The notes below the pieces were generated by a model that had not been told where the DNA came from, ran no database searches, and saw only the letters and a list, made by a program, of their open reading frames with translations. From the NCBI GenBank assembly GCA_038064855.1, contig JBBTSE010000004.1, positions 1-57,962 on the forward strand: a stretch of 57,962 nucleotides of DNA, written 5' to 3'. Positions within the stretch are counted from its first letter, which is position 1. Every line of letters begins with the position of its first letter. Of the stretch, positions 43,478 through 50,756 are shown in pieces. The position numbers and the translations under genes are program-made. This DNA is from Patescibacteria group bacterium. Its GTDB lineage: Bacteria > Patescibacteriota > Minisyncoccia > Ryanbacterales > GWA2-47-10b.

Positions 43478-43799
43478 TCTCGCGCAACACTACACCGCGC
43501 GTTTGAGGCACGATACATATCGTGCCTTCTTTTATTTGTATATCACACTTGTCACTATCCCCCACTAGTTCGTATTTGCCGCTATCATTGAATGCCAAGT
43601 ACCCTGCAACCGGCTCGCCTGCGTACTCGATCTCATCGGCGCGCACAATCCATGACCCGTGGAGATAGGGGGTATGTATTTCTTTTTTGGCGTCAGTATC
43701 GATATAAGTGGCCACGCTATCGCGCGCGAAACCCTTGGGGTTTCCTATAAACCCGTAGCGATACCCAAGATGTAATCTCTCCCCCTTTGTATCATCCAT
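43452..43799 (-). CDS. Unknown small soluble protein
   Basis: 115 residues, mixed alpha/beta, no helix for the membrane: LHLGYRYGFIGNPKGF, DTDAKKEIHTPYLHGSWIVRADEIEYAGEPVAGYLAFND. No family recognised. ATG 43799 is 4 bases after the VIT1 stop. Its 3' end overlaps htrA by 26 bases and contains a strong hairpin that would end htrA transcription. Confidence 0.6.
   Translation of the reverse strand: MDDTKGERLHLGYRYGFIGNPKGFARDSVATYIDTDAKKEIHTPYLHGSWIVRADEIEYAGEPVAGYLAFNDSGKYELVGDSDKCDIQIKEGTICIVPQTRGVVLREIIFRDSRV
43506..43533 (+). terminator. htrA terminator inside the opposing gene
   Basis: AGGCACGATA CA TATCGTGCCT, a 10-bp perfect stem, then TCTTTT. It begins 29 bases after the htrA stop and lies in the coding sequence of the 43452-43799 gene. 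Confidence 0.75.
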
Positions 43800-43803
43800 A
43801 GAT

Positions 43804-44496
43804 CTAAAGTATACCGGCGACTCCATGCAACATCACGCCAACGCCGTACGCGATGCTAGCCGCAAATCCTCCGATGAGGAACATCTCGAGGCCCGAGAGA
43901 AAAAATGATCGTTTGGTGATGAGTGCGCGCAATGCGCCAAGTATAAATAAAACTACTCCGGTCGATATAATCGAATACAAAAAGATGTGCGTAATACTTG
44001 AAAATACCAAAAACGGCAAGACGGGTAGTAGCCCGGCGACTACAAAAGCAATAAAGGTGAGTAAAGACCTTGCAAGGATAGGCCCACGCTCATGATTTGA
44101 TACTCCAAACTCCTCATGCATCAGGAGATCGACAAAAAACGCTTTATTTTTGAGCATCAAGTGAGAAAGTGACCGAGCATCGCCATCGGCATATCCTTCT
44201 TCGCGCAAAAGCTTCGTCATCTCCTCGCGTTCAGTATCAGGGTCTTGAGTAACTTCAATATTCTCATCACGATATTCCCTCTCTACTACATCGCGCTCAG
44301 ATTTTGACCCGAGATAATTTGACGCTGCCATCGAAAAACCATCGGCAAGCACATTGGCAACGCCGAGTATGATAATGGTTGTACGCGGATCAGTAATGTT
44401 GGCGCCCGCTACCCCCGCGATAATAGCGAAGGTGGTGATAACGCCGTCATTGGCACCATACACAATGTCTTTGATATAGCGCCCGCCAGCTTTCAT
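43804..44496 (-). CDS. VIT1/CCC1-family membrane protein (iron/manganese transporter)
   Basis: 230 residues, five helices. It has DIVYGANDGVITTFAIIAGVAGA (helix 1, with the conserved ND), VLADGFSMAASNYLGSKSERD and the charged metal-binding loop (about 70-120), then three C-terminal helices. The family moves Fe2+/Mn2+ out of the cytosol. The start is directly after glutaredoxin's stop with no gap. Confidence 0.9.
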   Translation of the reverse strand: MKAGGRYIKDIVYGANDGVITTFAIIAGVAGANITDPRTTIIILGVANVLADGFSMAASNYLGSKSERDVVEREYRDENIEVTQDPDTEREEMTKLLREEGYADGDARSLSHLMLKNKAFFVDLLMHEEFGVSNHERGPILARSLLTFIAFVVAGLLPVLPFLVFSSITHIFLYSIISTGVVLFILGALRALITKRSFFLSGLEMFLIGGFAASIAYGVGVMLHGVAGIL

Positions 44497-44733
44497 TTAT
44501 TTGATACCTAATATTTCCCGAAGCCTGCGTTCGTCAAACCCGACGATGAGCGTACCATCAACCTCGATGACTGGCACCCCCATCTGCCCAGTACGCTTTA
44601 TCATCTCATCGCGCTTGATTACATCAGTCATCACATTGTATTCACTATAGGGAATATTATGCTTTTGAAACATGTCTTTTGCCTTACGGCAGTAGACGCA
44701 GGAAGGCGTCGTATAGATTCCAACTTTCTTCAT
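44497..44733 (-). CDS. Glutaredoxin / NrdH-like redoxin
   Basis: 78 residues: IYTTPSCVYCRKAKDMF (active CVYC, about 12-15), TGQMGVPVIEVDGTLIVGFDERRL with the cis-Pro VPV. It could reduce NrdJ, since no other thiol-redox gene is visible here, but this is inference. Reverse strand TATACT (44742-44747) lies 8 bases before the ATG. Confidence 0.9.
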   Translation of the reverse strand: MKKVGIYTTPSCVYCRKAKDMFQKHNIPYSEYNVMTDVIKRDEMIKRTGQMGVPVIEVDGTLIVGFDERRLREILGIK

Positions 44734-44741
44734 ATGCGCCC

Positions 44742-44791
44742 AGTATACACGACCTGCTCGTTCTGCAAAAACGGTACGCGCATGCTACGAT
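44742..44791. promoter_or_regulatory. Divergent leaderless promoters of the glutaredoxin and nth genes
   Basis: Leftward TTTGCA (44764-44769), 16 bases, TATACT (44742-44747), 8 bases to ATG 44733. Rightward CTGCAA (44763-44768), 17 bases, TACGAT (44786-44791), 6 bases to ATG 44798. The two -35 boxes overlap in one TGCAA core. Confidence 0.5.
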
Positions 44792-44797
44792 ACCCGC

Positions 44798-45481
44798 ATG
44801 CATCGCTTTCAAAACTACACCAAACCGTGGATAAAAAAAGAAACACCCTTTGAGAAAGAAGTACGAGTAAAGGAGATTTTCCGCCGACTCAAGAAAGAGT
44901 ATCCAAGGGCCACTATCGCGCTCACCTACAAGACAAACTTTGAACTTATGGTAGCCGTCATCCTATCGGCCCAGTGCACCGACAAAAAAGTAAACGAGAT
45001 CACGCCAGCACTTTTCAAAAAATATCCGTCCGTACGCGCATTTGCGCGAGCAAATATCATAGAGCTTGAAGATCTTATTCATTCGTCGGGCTTTTACCAC
45101 AACAAAGCAAAAAGCATTATCGGTGCTGCCAAAAAAATCGAGAGTGATTTTGAAGGCAAGGTACCTCGCACCATGAAAGAGATTCTCACCATACCCGGCA
45201 TCGCGCGTAAAAGTGCCAATGTGATTTTGGGCAACGCATACGGTGTTGTCGATGGCATCGCCGTCGATACTCATGTGGGGCGTATCTCTCAGCGTTGGGC
45301 ACTCACTGAATCTGAGAACCCCGTAAAAATCGAGCAAGACCTTATGGAGCTCTTACCAAAAAAAGAATGGTTTGGGGCTACTTATCGGATCATTGATCAC
45401 GGGCGCGCTATCTGTAAAGCCCAACGACCCCAATGCGCACGCTGCCCACTCAAAGATATCTGCCCATCTTCTGTTGTATAA
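44798..45481 (+). CDS. nth: Endonuclease III (DNA glycosylase/AP lyase)
   Basis: 227 residues. HhH-GPD core: ILSAQCTDKKVNEI, hairpin LTIPGIARKSANVILGNAYG (catalytic Lys) and VDTHVGRISQRW (catalytic Asp). The [4Fe-4S] loop is CKAQRPQCARCPLKDIC, spacing C-6-C-2-C-5-C. Removes oxidised pyrimidines. The N-terminus is about 15 residues longer than E. coli Nth. Confidence 0.96.
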   Translation: MHRFQNYTKPWIKKETPFEKEVRVKEIFRRLKKEYPRATIALTYKTNFELMVAVILSAQCTDKKVNEITPALFKKYPSVRAFARANIIELEDLIHSSGFYHNKAKSIIGAAKKIESDFEGKVPRTMKEILTIPGIARKSANVILGNAYGVVDGIAVDTHVGRISQRWALTESENPVKIEQDLMELLPKKEWFGATYRIIDHGRAICKAQRPQCARCPLKDICPSSVV

Positions 45482-45513
45482 AAAAGACCCTGCCGCATAG
45501 TGCTGCGGCAGGG
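45481..45513 (-). terminator. Terminator of the 3D-domain gene
   Basis: Reverse strand CCCTGCCGCA/TGCGGCAGGG, a 10-bp perfect stem, followed by TCTTTTTT. No U-tract in the nth direction, so it mainly serves the leftward gene; it overlaps the nth stop region. Confidence 0.85.
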
Positions 45514-45540
45514 TTCGAGTTAGCCCCTTTTATGGGGATG

Positions 45541-46089
45541 CTAGAAGTAACATTTTCTCCGCGTACCGTACTCGACAACCTCCACTCGGATCATTTCCTT
45601 GACCCCAAATTTCCGTGCAGGCGCAAGTCTCGGCATCCAAACATCAACACGGTGTTTGTACCGTTCGTTCATGCAGTCTTCGACTACGAAGATTTCGGGA
45701 CCGAAAAGATCTGGTAAGCGAAGTTGTGTACCGAGCGGAAACTTGTTTGACGCGACGATACCCCATCGTACACGCTGGCCCGTTGCGGTAATAAACGGTG
45801 TACTATCGGTCTCACGCGCGCGTGATGTATACGCGCTGACCTCTAGGTTATGCACGCGCACAGGTGTACGCGCGTCAAAATCACGATCCCTTTGTCGGGA
45901 ATCTGGTTCGTATGCAACTCTCCTCGAAGACGATGTGTGCCAGGAGATGTTCTCCATCGATGATGCGGGATATCCAACGAGCGATGTGATCGGCTGGATC
46001 TGATGGGGAATTTCTTCTAGCTGCGAGAGTTGGTACGCTTCTACGGTAGACGCTCCAAGAAAGAGCGTCAGCAGCAGAATTGCTACCAT
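45541..46089 (-). CDS. Secreted 3D-domain (RlpA-like barrel) protein
   Basis: 182 residues: signal peptide 1-18 (ending VEAYQ), a low-complexity linker, then a 3D domain (about 80-178): VSAYTSRARETDSTPFITATGQRVRWGIVASNKFPLGTQLRLP, FVVEDCMNERYKHRVDVWMP. The name comes from three conserved Asp; here the Asp of TDSTPF, VEDCM and VDVW are visible. Related proteins (YocH, MltA) bind or cut peptidoglycan. Very strong expression signals: a near-consensus promoter and AGGAGG before the ATG. Confidence 0.85.
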   Translation of the reverse strand: MVAILLLTLFLGASTVEAYQLSQLEEIPHQIQPITSLVGYPASSMENISWHTSSSRRVAYEPDSRQRDRDFDARTPVRVHNLEVSAYTSRARETDSTPFITATGQRVRWGIVASNKFPLGTQLRLPDLFGPEIFVVEDCMNERYKHRVDVWMPRLAPARKFGVKEMIRVEVVEYGTRRKCYF

Positions 46090-46104
46090 ATATGTTTCCT
46101 CCTT

Positions 46105-46497
46105 TCAGGAACTCTGATGAGAGTATAGCACAGTTTTTTCTTGTGTCAAGATATCGGGCTGCCACAGATCTTGGACAAAGCAACGCACACCCTGCGTCTC
46201 AATATTTCTCACCTCTTCTATCGGTAAGTCAGGCGCAAAAAATAACGGCACAAGTCGTATAGCTTCATCATCAAAGCTCATGCCGTCAGGCAAATAAAAT
46301 GAGAGAAAATATCGATCCCCCTGATCGGTAATGTTGCGCGTAAAACAAAGCTTGATACCTGACAAAAATTCCGCGCGGTGTCGAGGCGCAGGCGCGTCAG
46401 CACATGCGTCAATAGGATGTTCATCGGCACTACTACGCAAACGCTCGGCGAGCGCCAACACTTCTTCGGACTGTTCAAAGATACTAGGGGTTTTCAT
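46105..46497 (-). CDS. Unknown protein
   Basis: 130 residues, acidic, soluble. ATG 46497 overlaps the previous gene's stop by 14 bases. The middle (AEFLSGIKLCFTRNITDQGDRYFLSFYLPDG) looks like beta structure. No family recognised; the longer frame from 46620 overlaps the neighbour and is rejected. Confidence 0.6.
   Translation of the reverse strand: MKTPSIFEQSEEVLALAERLRSSADEHPIDACADAPAPRHRAEFLSGIKLCFTRNITDQGDRYFLSFYLPDGMSFDDEAIRLVPLFFAPDLPIEEVRNIETQGVRCFVQDLWQPDILTQEKTVLYSHQSS
46122..46149 (-). promoter_or_regulatory. Near-consensus promoter of the 3D-domain gene
   Basis: Reverse strand perfect TTGACA (46144-46149), 16 bases, TATACT (46122-46127). The leader of about 26 bases carries GGAGG before ATG 46089. 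The promoter overlaps the end of the upstream gene. Confidence 0.85.
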
Positions 46498-46744
46498 CAA
46501 GATATTTATTTGATTCTTGCGCTTTTTTCTCCAAATCATCGGCGACGCCCGATGCTTTCTTTTTTGCATCGATTCCTGACTCGATGAGTGCTCTGTCAGG
46601 CACACTGCTACCTGTATCACCTATTGTTTTTGGATTTTCTGCGTCATGAGGTTTCGCACTACCACCTGGCCGCATAAAATATATCATCATCACGATAGCG
46701 ATGACGATAAGCAACCCAAGCAACATCGAACCTTTTTGGTTCAT
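46484..46744 (-). CDS. Single-helix membrane-anchored protein
   Basis: 86 residues: MNQKGSMLLGLLIVIAIVMMIYFMRPGGS (anchor about 7-25), then a polar, Lys/Asp-rich tail (GIDAKKKASGVADDLEKKAQESNKYLDENP) probably outside the membrane. No family recognised. Coupled to the next gene. Confidence 0.65.
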   Translation of the reverse strand: MNQKGSMLLGLLIVIAIVMMIYFMRPGGSAKPHDAENPKTIGDTGSSVPDRALIESGIDAKKKASGVADDLEKKAQESNKYLDENP

Positions 46745-46771
46745 GTGACTATTGTAATGAAAAGCTAAAAA

Positions 46772-46800
46772 GAAAAAAGAGGGGTCGCTCTGCAACCTCT
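46772..46800 (-). terminator. Terminator after the 46816 gene
   Basis: Reverse strand AGAGGTTGC and GCGACCCCTCT pair with small bulges, then TTTTTTCTTTTT. Confidence 0.6.
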
Positions 46801-46815
46801 CTCCTCGTGAGCATT

Positions 46816-47145
46816 CTACTCTACTCGTGCTTCTTCATAGCGACTCAACCAATCAGCAAGACGCTGTTCGTCGGCATCATCGAGCGGACCCTTCAAGAGC
46901 CTGCGCAACACCGTGCGCATCTCTTGCGCCTGAGCATCATCAAGCCCTAACACTTCTTCGCCGTTTACCATCAAACGGCGTAAGGGATCGTCGAGCTCGA
47001 GACTTTCCTCAAACCCAAGATCATTTTCGTGTACCCCTCGCCGCTCATGCAACGCCGCGATGCGATCTTCTACCTCACGCACATCCTGGCGATGTTGCCG
47101 CATCTTCGCATCCTCCGCGCTGTGAAATTCCGGATTTGTTTCCAT
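46816..47145 (-). CDS. Unknown highly charged helical protein
   Basis: 109 residues, about half charged (REVEDRIAALHERRGVHENDLGFEESLELDD, RLADWLSRYEEARVE). Predicted soluble and helical; no family recognised. No clear ribosome binding site. Alone between terminators. Confidence 0.6.
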   Translation of the reverse strand: METNPEFHSAEDAKMRQHRQDVREVEDRIAALHERRGVHENDLGFEESLELDDPLRRLMVNGEEVLGLDDAQAQEMRTVLRRLLKGPLDDADEQRLADWLSRYEEARVE

Positions 47146-47187
47146 GGGAACTAATTTAACCTAATAGTATGCCTCATAAATAAAATA

Positions 47188-47733
47188 TCAACTGCGTCTT
47201 CTATCGAGCGCCATGCCAAGCCCGAGTGCCATCCCCGTCTGCCAGCAGACATACAGCGTAAAAAACTGTTTTTGATACCATAGCTCTGATGCGGGATCGC
47301 CCAAAAACCAAGTAAGCCCGAGAGCTGTACCAAATACGACAAGTATTCCAAGCTCTTTTAATTCGAGTCCAAAAAGTAAAATACTAAATGACGCGAGCAT
47401 GGCAAGCGCACCCGCCCCGCCGGCTATCAAAAACTCGCCATACCTCGGCGCTACATTGGTACCCTCGATCAAAAGCTGTACAGTTTTGACGGCGATAAAG
47501 TAACTCGCGGTAGACCCTACGATCCAGAGCGGCAAACGAAAGAGTAGTGTCGCCTCTCTGTCGCGACGCATCAAAATACCTATGGCAATAAAAATACCAA
47601 ACATGATACCTGCCGTGTACCACGGCGCATCGCTCCATTGGTAGTAATGTTGGAGCGTATCGGTCGCAACTGCCGAGAGAAATCCTGATACCGCACCGAG
47701 CGCGCCAAACATAAGTGTGTTAGTAACCTTCAT
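47188..47733 (-). CDS. Membrane protein, about five helices
   Basis: 181 residues: helices near 7-25, 40-57, 68-86, 100-145 (two) and 158-175. Charged loops; no family recognised. ATG 47733 is chosen because TTGTTT-16-TAAACT ends 8 bases upstream (leaderless); the frame is open to 47853 but passes through a terminator-like hairpin. Confidence 0.6.
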   Translation of the reverse strand: MKVTNTLMFGALGAVSGFLSAVATDTLQHYYQWSDAPWYTAGIMFGIFIAIGILMRRDREATLLFRLPLWIVGSTASYFIAVKTVQLLIEGTNVAPRYGEFLIAGGAGALAMLASFSILLFGLELKELGILVVFGTALGLTWFLGDPASELWYQKQFFTLYVCWQTGMALGLGMALDRRRS

Positions 47734-47776
47734 ATATAGATAGTTTAATGCCCTCCTAGAGCCAAACAATGCACAA

Positions 47777-47885
47777 ATAGAAAACCCCTCACCTTTCGGT
47801 TCGGGGTTCGCTACTATGGGTGTTCTCTGGTTTAATCTCGCCATCATCAGCATATATCTGACAAGTGGGCGGAACTCATAGGTAC
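47777..47885 (-). ncRNA. Candidate small RNA or attenuation leader
   Basis: Reverse strand promoter TTGACT (47915-47920), 17 bases, TACACT (47892-47897). About 80-110 bases later a hairpin AACCCC...GGGGTT with inner ACC/GGT (47783-47808) is followed by TTCTATTTG. It contains a 10-codon ORF starting MSSAHL. No known RNA family recognised. It could end as a free RNA or regulate the 47733 gene. Confidence 0.45.
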
Positions 47886-47891
47886 TTCTCT

Positions 47892-47920
47892 AGTGTATCA
47901 AACCGCTACCGGCGAGTCAA
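47892..47920 (-). promoter_or_regulatory. Promoter of the candidate small RNA
   Basis: TTGACT-17-TACACT on the reverse strand, 5/6 and 4/6 matches to consensus, in noncoding DNA after the mscL stop. Confidence 0.6.
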
Positions 47921-47941
47921 GGGCTCTGGGGATACCGCCCA

Positions 47942-48247
47942 TCAGTCTTTTTTATCGAGCTTATCAAGACCAATCCACTTGACCCCAAAATACACAACAA
48001 GCGCTATGACCGTAAAGTCAATAAGCGTGCTGACAAAGTTGCCAACTCCAAATGATACAGGACCTATAGCGAGCTTCGCGTCCTTGAGATTTCCTGCCGC
48101 CCCCAATGCGAGACCGATGATGGGGTTTACGAGGTCGTTAACCACCGAGCTTACCACCCTTGATACAGCACCGCCCAAGATAAAACCGACAGCAAGTCCT
48201 ACTACGCCCTGCTTGCGGACAAAATCGAGAAACCCCCGAAGATGCAT
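47942..48247 (-). CDS. mscL: Large-conductance mechanosensitive channel MscL
   Basis: 101 residues: MHLRGFLDFVRKQGVVGLAVGFILGGAVSRVVSSVVNDLVNPIIGL (helix 1 pore), then helix 2 FVSTLIDFTVIALVVYFGVKW. A pressure-release valve against osmotic shock. ATG 48247 is preferred to TTG 48256. It lies 13 bases after the small helix gene. Confidence 0.94.
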   Translation of the reverse strand: MHLRGFLDFVRKQGVVGLAVGFILGGAVSRVVSSVVNDLVNPIIGLALGAAGNLKDAKLAIGPVSFGVGNFVSTLIDFTVIALVVYFGVKWIGLDKLDKKD

Positions 48248-48260
48248 GGTTAACAATTAT

Positions 48261-48488
48261 TTAGAAAGGACTGGCGTCTCTCAAAATCTGCTGAGGTGAT
48301 GGTGTGTTTTCAGCTCCGTTCTCGAGTAGAAGATTATTGATATAGTAAAGCGCGAGCATCCAGATAACAGTTGCGGTGATGACGCCTACCACAAAACCAC
48401 TCAATGCGGACGCGACAACCTGTCCTAACTTGAAAGCGTATTTTTGTTTGTCATCGGAGACAAACGCCTTTCTTAAAGATGTGTACAT
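48261..48488 (-). CDS. Small single-helix membrane protein
   Basis: 75 residues: basic N-terminus MYTSLRKAFVSDDKQKYAFKLGQ, one helix about 25-50 with Gly, then a polar tail. No family recognised. TATACT at 48538-48543 on the reverse strand may be its promoter. Cotranscribed with mscL. Confidence 0.6.
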   Translation of the reverse strand: MYTSLRKAFVSDDKQKYAFKLGQVVASALSGFVVGVITATVIWMLALYYINNLLLENGAENTPSPQQILRDASPF

Positions 48489-48674
48489 AGAATGTATAAA
48501 AATAAATAATAAAAAGCTTTAAAAGCAACCTAAAGCCAGTATACCAAGAAATCTCCCCAGCAAAGAGTCACGACAGTGGATAGAAAAAATGAACGCAATG
48601 TTAGTATACGGCAATCTTGTACACTTAAAGACCCTATGGTATGAGTAGTTTGGGATTTGACAACAGGAGGTCAC

Positions 48675-48698
48675 ATGAAGCCGTTCGGACAATCATGA
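48675..48698 (+). CDS. Leader peptide MKPFGQS or first part of a frameshifted gene
   Basis: AGGAGG (48666-48671) lies 3 bases before an ATG that opens a 7-codon ORF. Its TGA overlaps the ATG of the lipoprotein gene (ATGA at 48695). Either a coupled leader peptide or an indel has split MKPFGQ from the following signal sequence. Confidence 0.45.
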   Translation: MKPFGQS

Positions 48699-49171
48699 TT
48701 GCCGTACTGCTTTGCCTCGCCACCTCGTGCAACGTGCCATCGCTCGACGGCACCGTATCCATCGCTCAACTTACGGGGAGTGAGGCGGATGCGCTCGAAG
48801 GCCTTCTCACCGCAATCTACAAACAAGAACTTGGCCGCGGCGTCATCGCATTCTACTCAACTACCTACTACCACATGCCGGAGGAAGATGGCTCCCCCAC
48901 CATATCCGGAAACGGTGAACTCGATCCTCCCATCACAGTACTCTCTGCAGCGTGTAGTGAAATCGTCACATTTCGAGACGACACCCTCAAGCCTCGCCTC
49001 AAGGCAGCAGCTCTTTCAAAAGGGGTCCGCTGGACGCAGGACGGAAAAACGCAAGAGCTCGAGATCGTCGATGCATTCGTCGTGATCGACGAACATGGCG
49101 CGGGAGGTACGATGTATGACCGCAATATGATGATCAGCATCGTCCCCGTGCGCCTCAAGGTAACGCGCTGA
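48695..49171 (+). CDS. Predicted lipoprotein of unknown function
   Basis: 158 residues: MIAVLLCLATSC is a short signal sequence with a lipobox-like LATSC (Cys 12). The mature part is alpha/beta (LEGLLTAIYKQELGRGVIAFYSTTYYH, KGVRWTQDGKTQELEIVDAFVVID). No family recognised. GC-rich codon use. The only good ribosome binding site serves the short ORF before it, so translation of this frame may depend on coupling. Alternative start ATG 48641 has no ribosome binding site. Confidence 0.65.
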   Translation: MIAVLLCLATSCNVPSLDGTVSIAQLTGSEADALEGLLTAIYKQELGRGVIAFYSTTYYHMPEEDGSPTISGNGELDPPITVLSAACSEIVTFRDDTLKPRLKAAALSKGVRWTQDGKTQELEIVDAFVVIDEHGAGGTMYDRNMMISIVPVRLKVTR

Positions 49172-49185
49172 ACAAAACAGCAACA

Positions 49186-49217
49186 CCACTCTTTTTCGTT
49201 AAAGGGTGGCTTTTTAT
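49186..49217 (+). terminator. Lipoprotein gene terminator
   Basis: CCACTCTTT/AAAGGGTGG stem with one G-U pair, six-base loop, then CTTTTTATTT. Confidence 0.8.
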
Positions 49218-49310
49218 TTCAAAATCTTTTTATTGGGTCGCCTATTGGACGAGTTCAGAACTTTGGATTGGGCTCAAATAGAGAATGGCCTTCGCACATT
49301 TCAACCTTAT

Positions 49311-49355
49311 ACCCTCAGCAGAACTTGAACCTACAATCAAAGTTTAAGCGACTTT
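49311..49355 (-). other. tRNA-like 3' half, possibly a decayed tRNA
   Basis: Reverse strand: 5-bp anticodon stem AAAGT/ACTTT with a 7-base loop, 4-base variable region, 5-bp T stem (two G-U) with loop TTCAAGT, then 7 bases TGAGGGT. The geometry is exactly that of a tRNA 3' half. Base 33 is G, not U, and no matching D-arm or acceptor precedes it. Confidence 0.35.
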
Positions 49356-49390
49356 AAATATTCGCTCATGGTGTTATGATACCGATCAGT

Positions 49391-50236
49391 ATGTTTAACC
49401 TCTATATTGATGAATCCGGTAAACACGATCTTAAAACGATAGACCCACGCGCCCCCCACTTTTCTTTGGCTGGCATCCTAATCCACGATAACGGCAAATC
49501 AGATCTGAAAAACAAGGCCAACCAAATTAAATTTAAATATTGGGGAGATGTAAACATTGTTTTCCATGCTAATGACATTAGACAACAAACTGGGGATTTC
49601 GCCATATTCAAGGAAAAAAAATCGAAACTTACTATTGATGATTTTTATAGAGACCTATCAACCTTTTTGAATTACACCTTCAAAATCGGGCTGGTTTCAA
49701 TAAATAAATCAACCTACTTGGCTCATAACCCAGTGGTAGCTCATGCGGTTTTACAGCTCCCGAGCGCTCATCCAGGAAGTAATTGGGAGAAACAAGTTAG
49801 GGGAACAGGAAATAATCTTTTAAAAAAAGTTTCGACTGAACTTCTCACAATGTATCTGGATTACTTAAATCGAAAAAAGGCAAATGGCGAAGTCATTATG
49901 GAGTCTTCAAATGAAGTTCAAGATACACTAATATACTCGGCCTACAACAGACTTCTAACGAGCGGCTTTCCTCCATTTGGGATGGATGCGACTACAGTGA
50001 GAAAGCACTTTACTGGTATCTCATTCGTAACAAAGCAGAACCATGACATAGAGTCACAAGTAGCAGATATAGCCGCTCATTATCTCTCTTTAGAATCCAG
50101 ACTAAATGACGGGGTTATTTCCTCTTACCATCAAAAATACGACCAAGATATTATTAAAATTTTAAAATCAAAAACTTTTTCTTATAGAAAAGTAGCCAAC
50201 GGAATACCCGAAAATAGCTACTTTAAAATGTACTAA
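49391..50236 (+). CDS. DUF3800 domain protein
   Basis: 281 residues. MFNLYIDESGKHD is the DUF3800 opening (acidic YIDESG), and near the end HDIESQVADIAAHYL supplies further conserved acidic residues. The fold is suspected to be RNase H-like, and such genes often occur with mobile or defence loci; activity here is not shown. Distinctly AT-richer than its neighbours, suggesting transfer. ATG 49391 is preferred over 49376. Followed by its own terminator. Confidence 0.82.
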   Translation: MFNLYIDESGKHDLKTIDPRAPHFSLAGILIHDNGKSDLKNKANQIKFKYWGDVNIVFHANDIRQQTGDFAIFKEKKSKLTIDDFYRDLSTFLNYTFKIGLVSINKSTYLAHNPVVAHAVLQLPSAHPGSNWEKQVRGTGNNLLKKVSTELLTMYLDYLNRKKANGEVIMESSNEVQDTLIYSAYNRLLTSGFPPFGMDATTVRKHFTGISFVTKQNHDIESQVADIAAHYLSLESRLNDGVISSYHQKYDQDIIKILKSKTFSYRKVANGIPENSYFKMY

Positions 50237-50240
50237 AATG

Positions 50241-50266
50241 CAAAATCCCTCTTACGAGGGATTTTG
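50241..50266 (+). terminator. DUF3800 gene terminator
   Basis: CAAAATCCCTC TTAC GAGGGATTTTG, an 11-bp perfect stem whose right arm includes the T-run. Confidence 0.85.
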
Positions 50267-50408
50267 TGAGAGAGTGAGCTCAAAGGCTCGTTCCCATACT
50301 GCCTATACTTTACACCGATCAGTGACAGGAAACAACCCCAATTCACTTTAGGGCTGTGTGTTAATCACAGCTATTGAGAATGGCTGAAATGTAAACTAAA
50401 GTAAAGAA

Positions 50409-50756
50409 ATGGATGAGAAATTGAAGAAGGGAAAGCCAAAAATCAATGAGAAAGCGGCTAGTTTTGTGGCCGAATTACTCACTACGCGCGGGTTTAAAAA
50501 AAGGGTTAATTTAATTCGCAAAAAATTATCCATCCGTTCTCAGAGCATTGATATTACTGAGTTTGATCAACTGGTGATTCGCGATAAATCTCCCCGCATA
50601 CCGGCAACTATAAAAAATCGTAAGTTATACCTTTCGGAGATCAATGAATTACTAAAAACTTACGGCCTAAGTTCTGAATGGTTTAGCTTCTTTAGCGATT
50701 ATGTCCTCTTTGGATTTATTGGAGAATTACTAAGGATGAATATGACAAGAAGTTGA
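50409..50756 (+). CDS. Unknown ORF in the accessory patch
   Basis: 115 residues, basic, AT-rich: KKGKPKINEKAASFVAELLTTRGF, RNRKLYLSEINELLKTYGLSSEWFSFF. No family recognised. It ends inside the recombinase-like remnant in another frame, so it may itself be a fragment. A GCTGTG/CACAGC hairpin lies 40 bases upstream. Confidence 0.4.
   Translation: MDEKLKKGKPKINEKAASFVAELLTTRGFKKRVNLIRKKLSIRSQSIDITEFDQLVIRDKSPRIPATIKNRKLYLSEINELLKTYGLSSEWFSFFSDYVLFGFIGELLRMNMTRS

Noticed and set aside
47734-47853. 40-codon extension of the 47188-47733 membrane protein
   Set aside because: It crosses a terminator-like hairpin. A leaderless promoter sits right before ATG 47733. The frame being open is probably chance.
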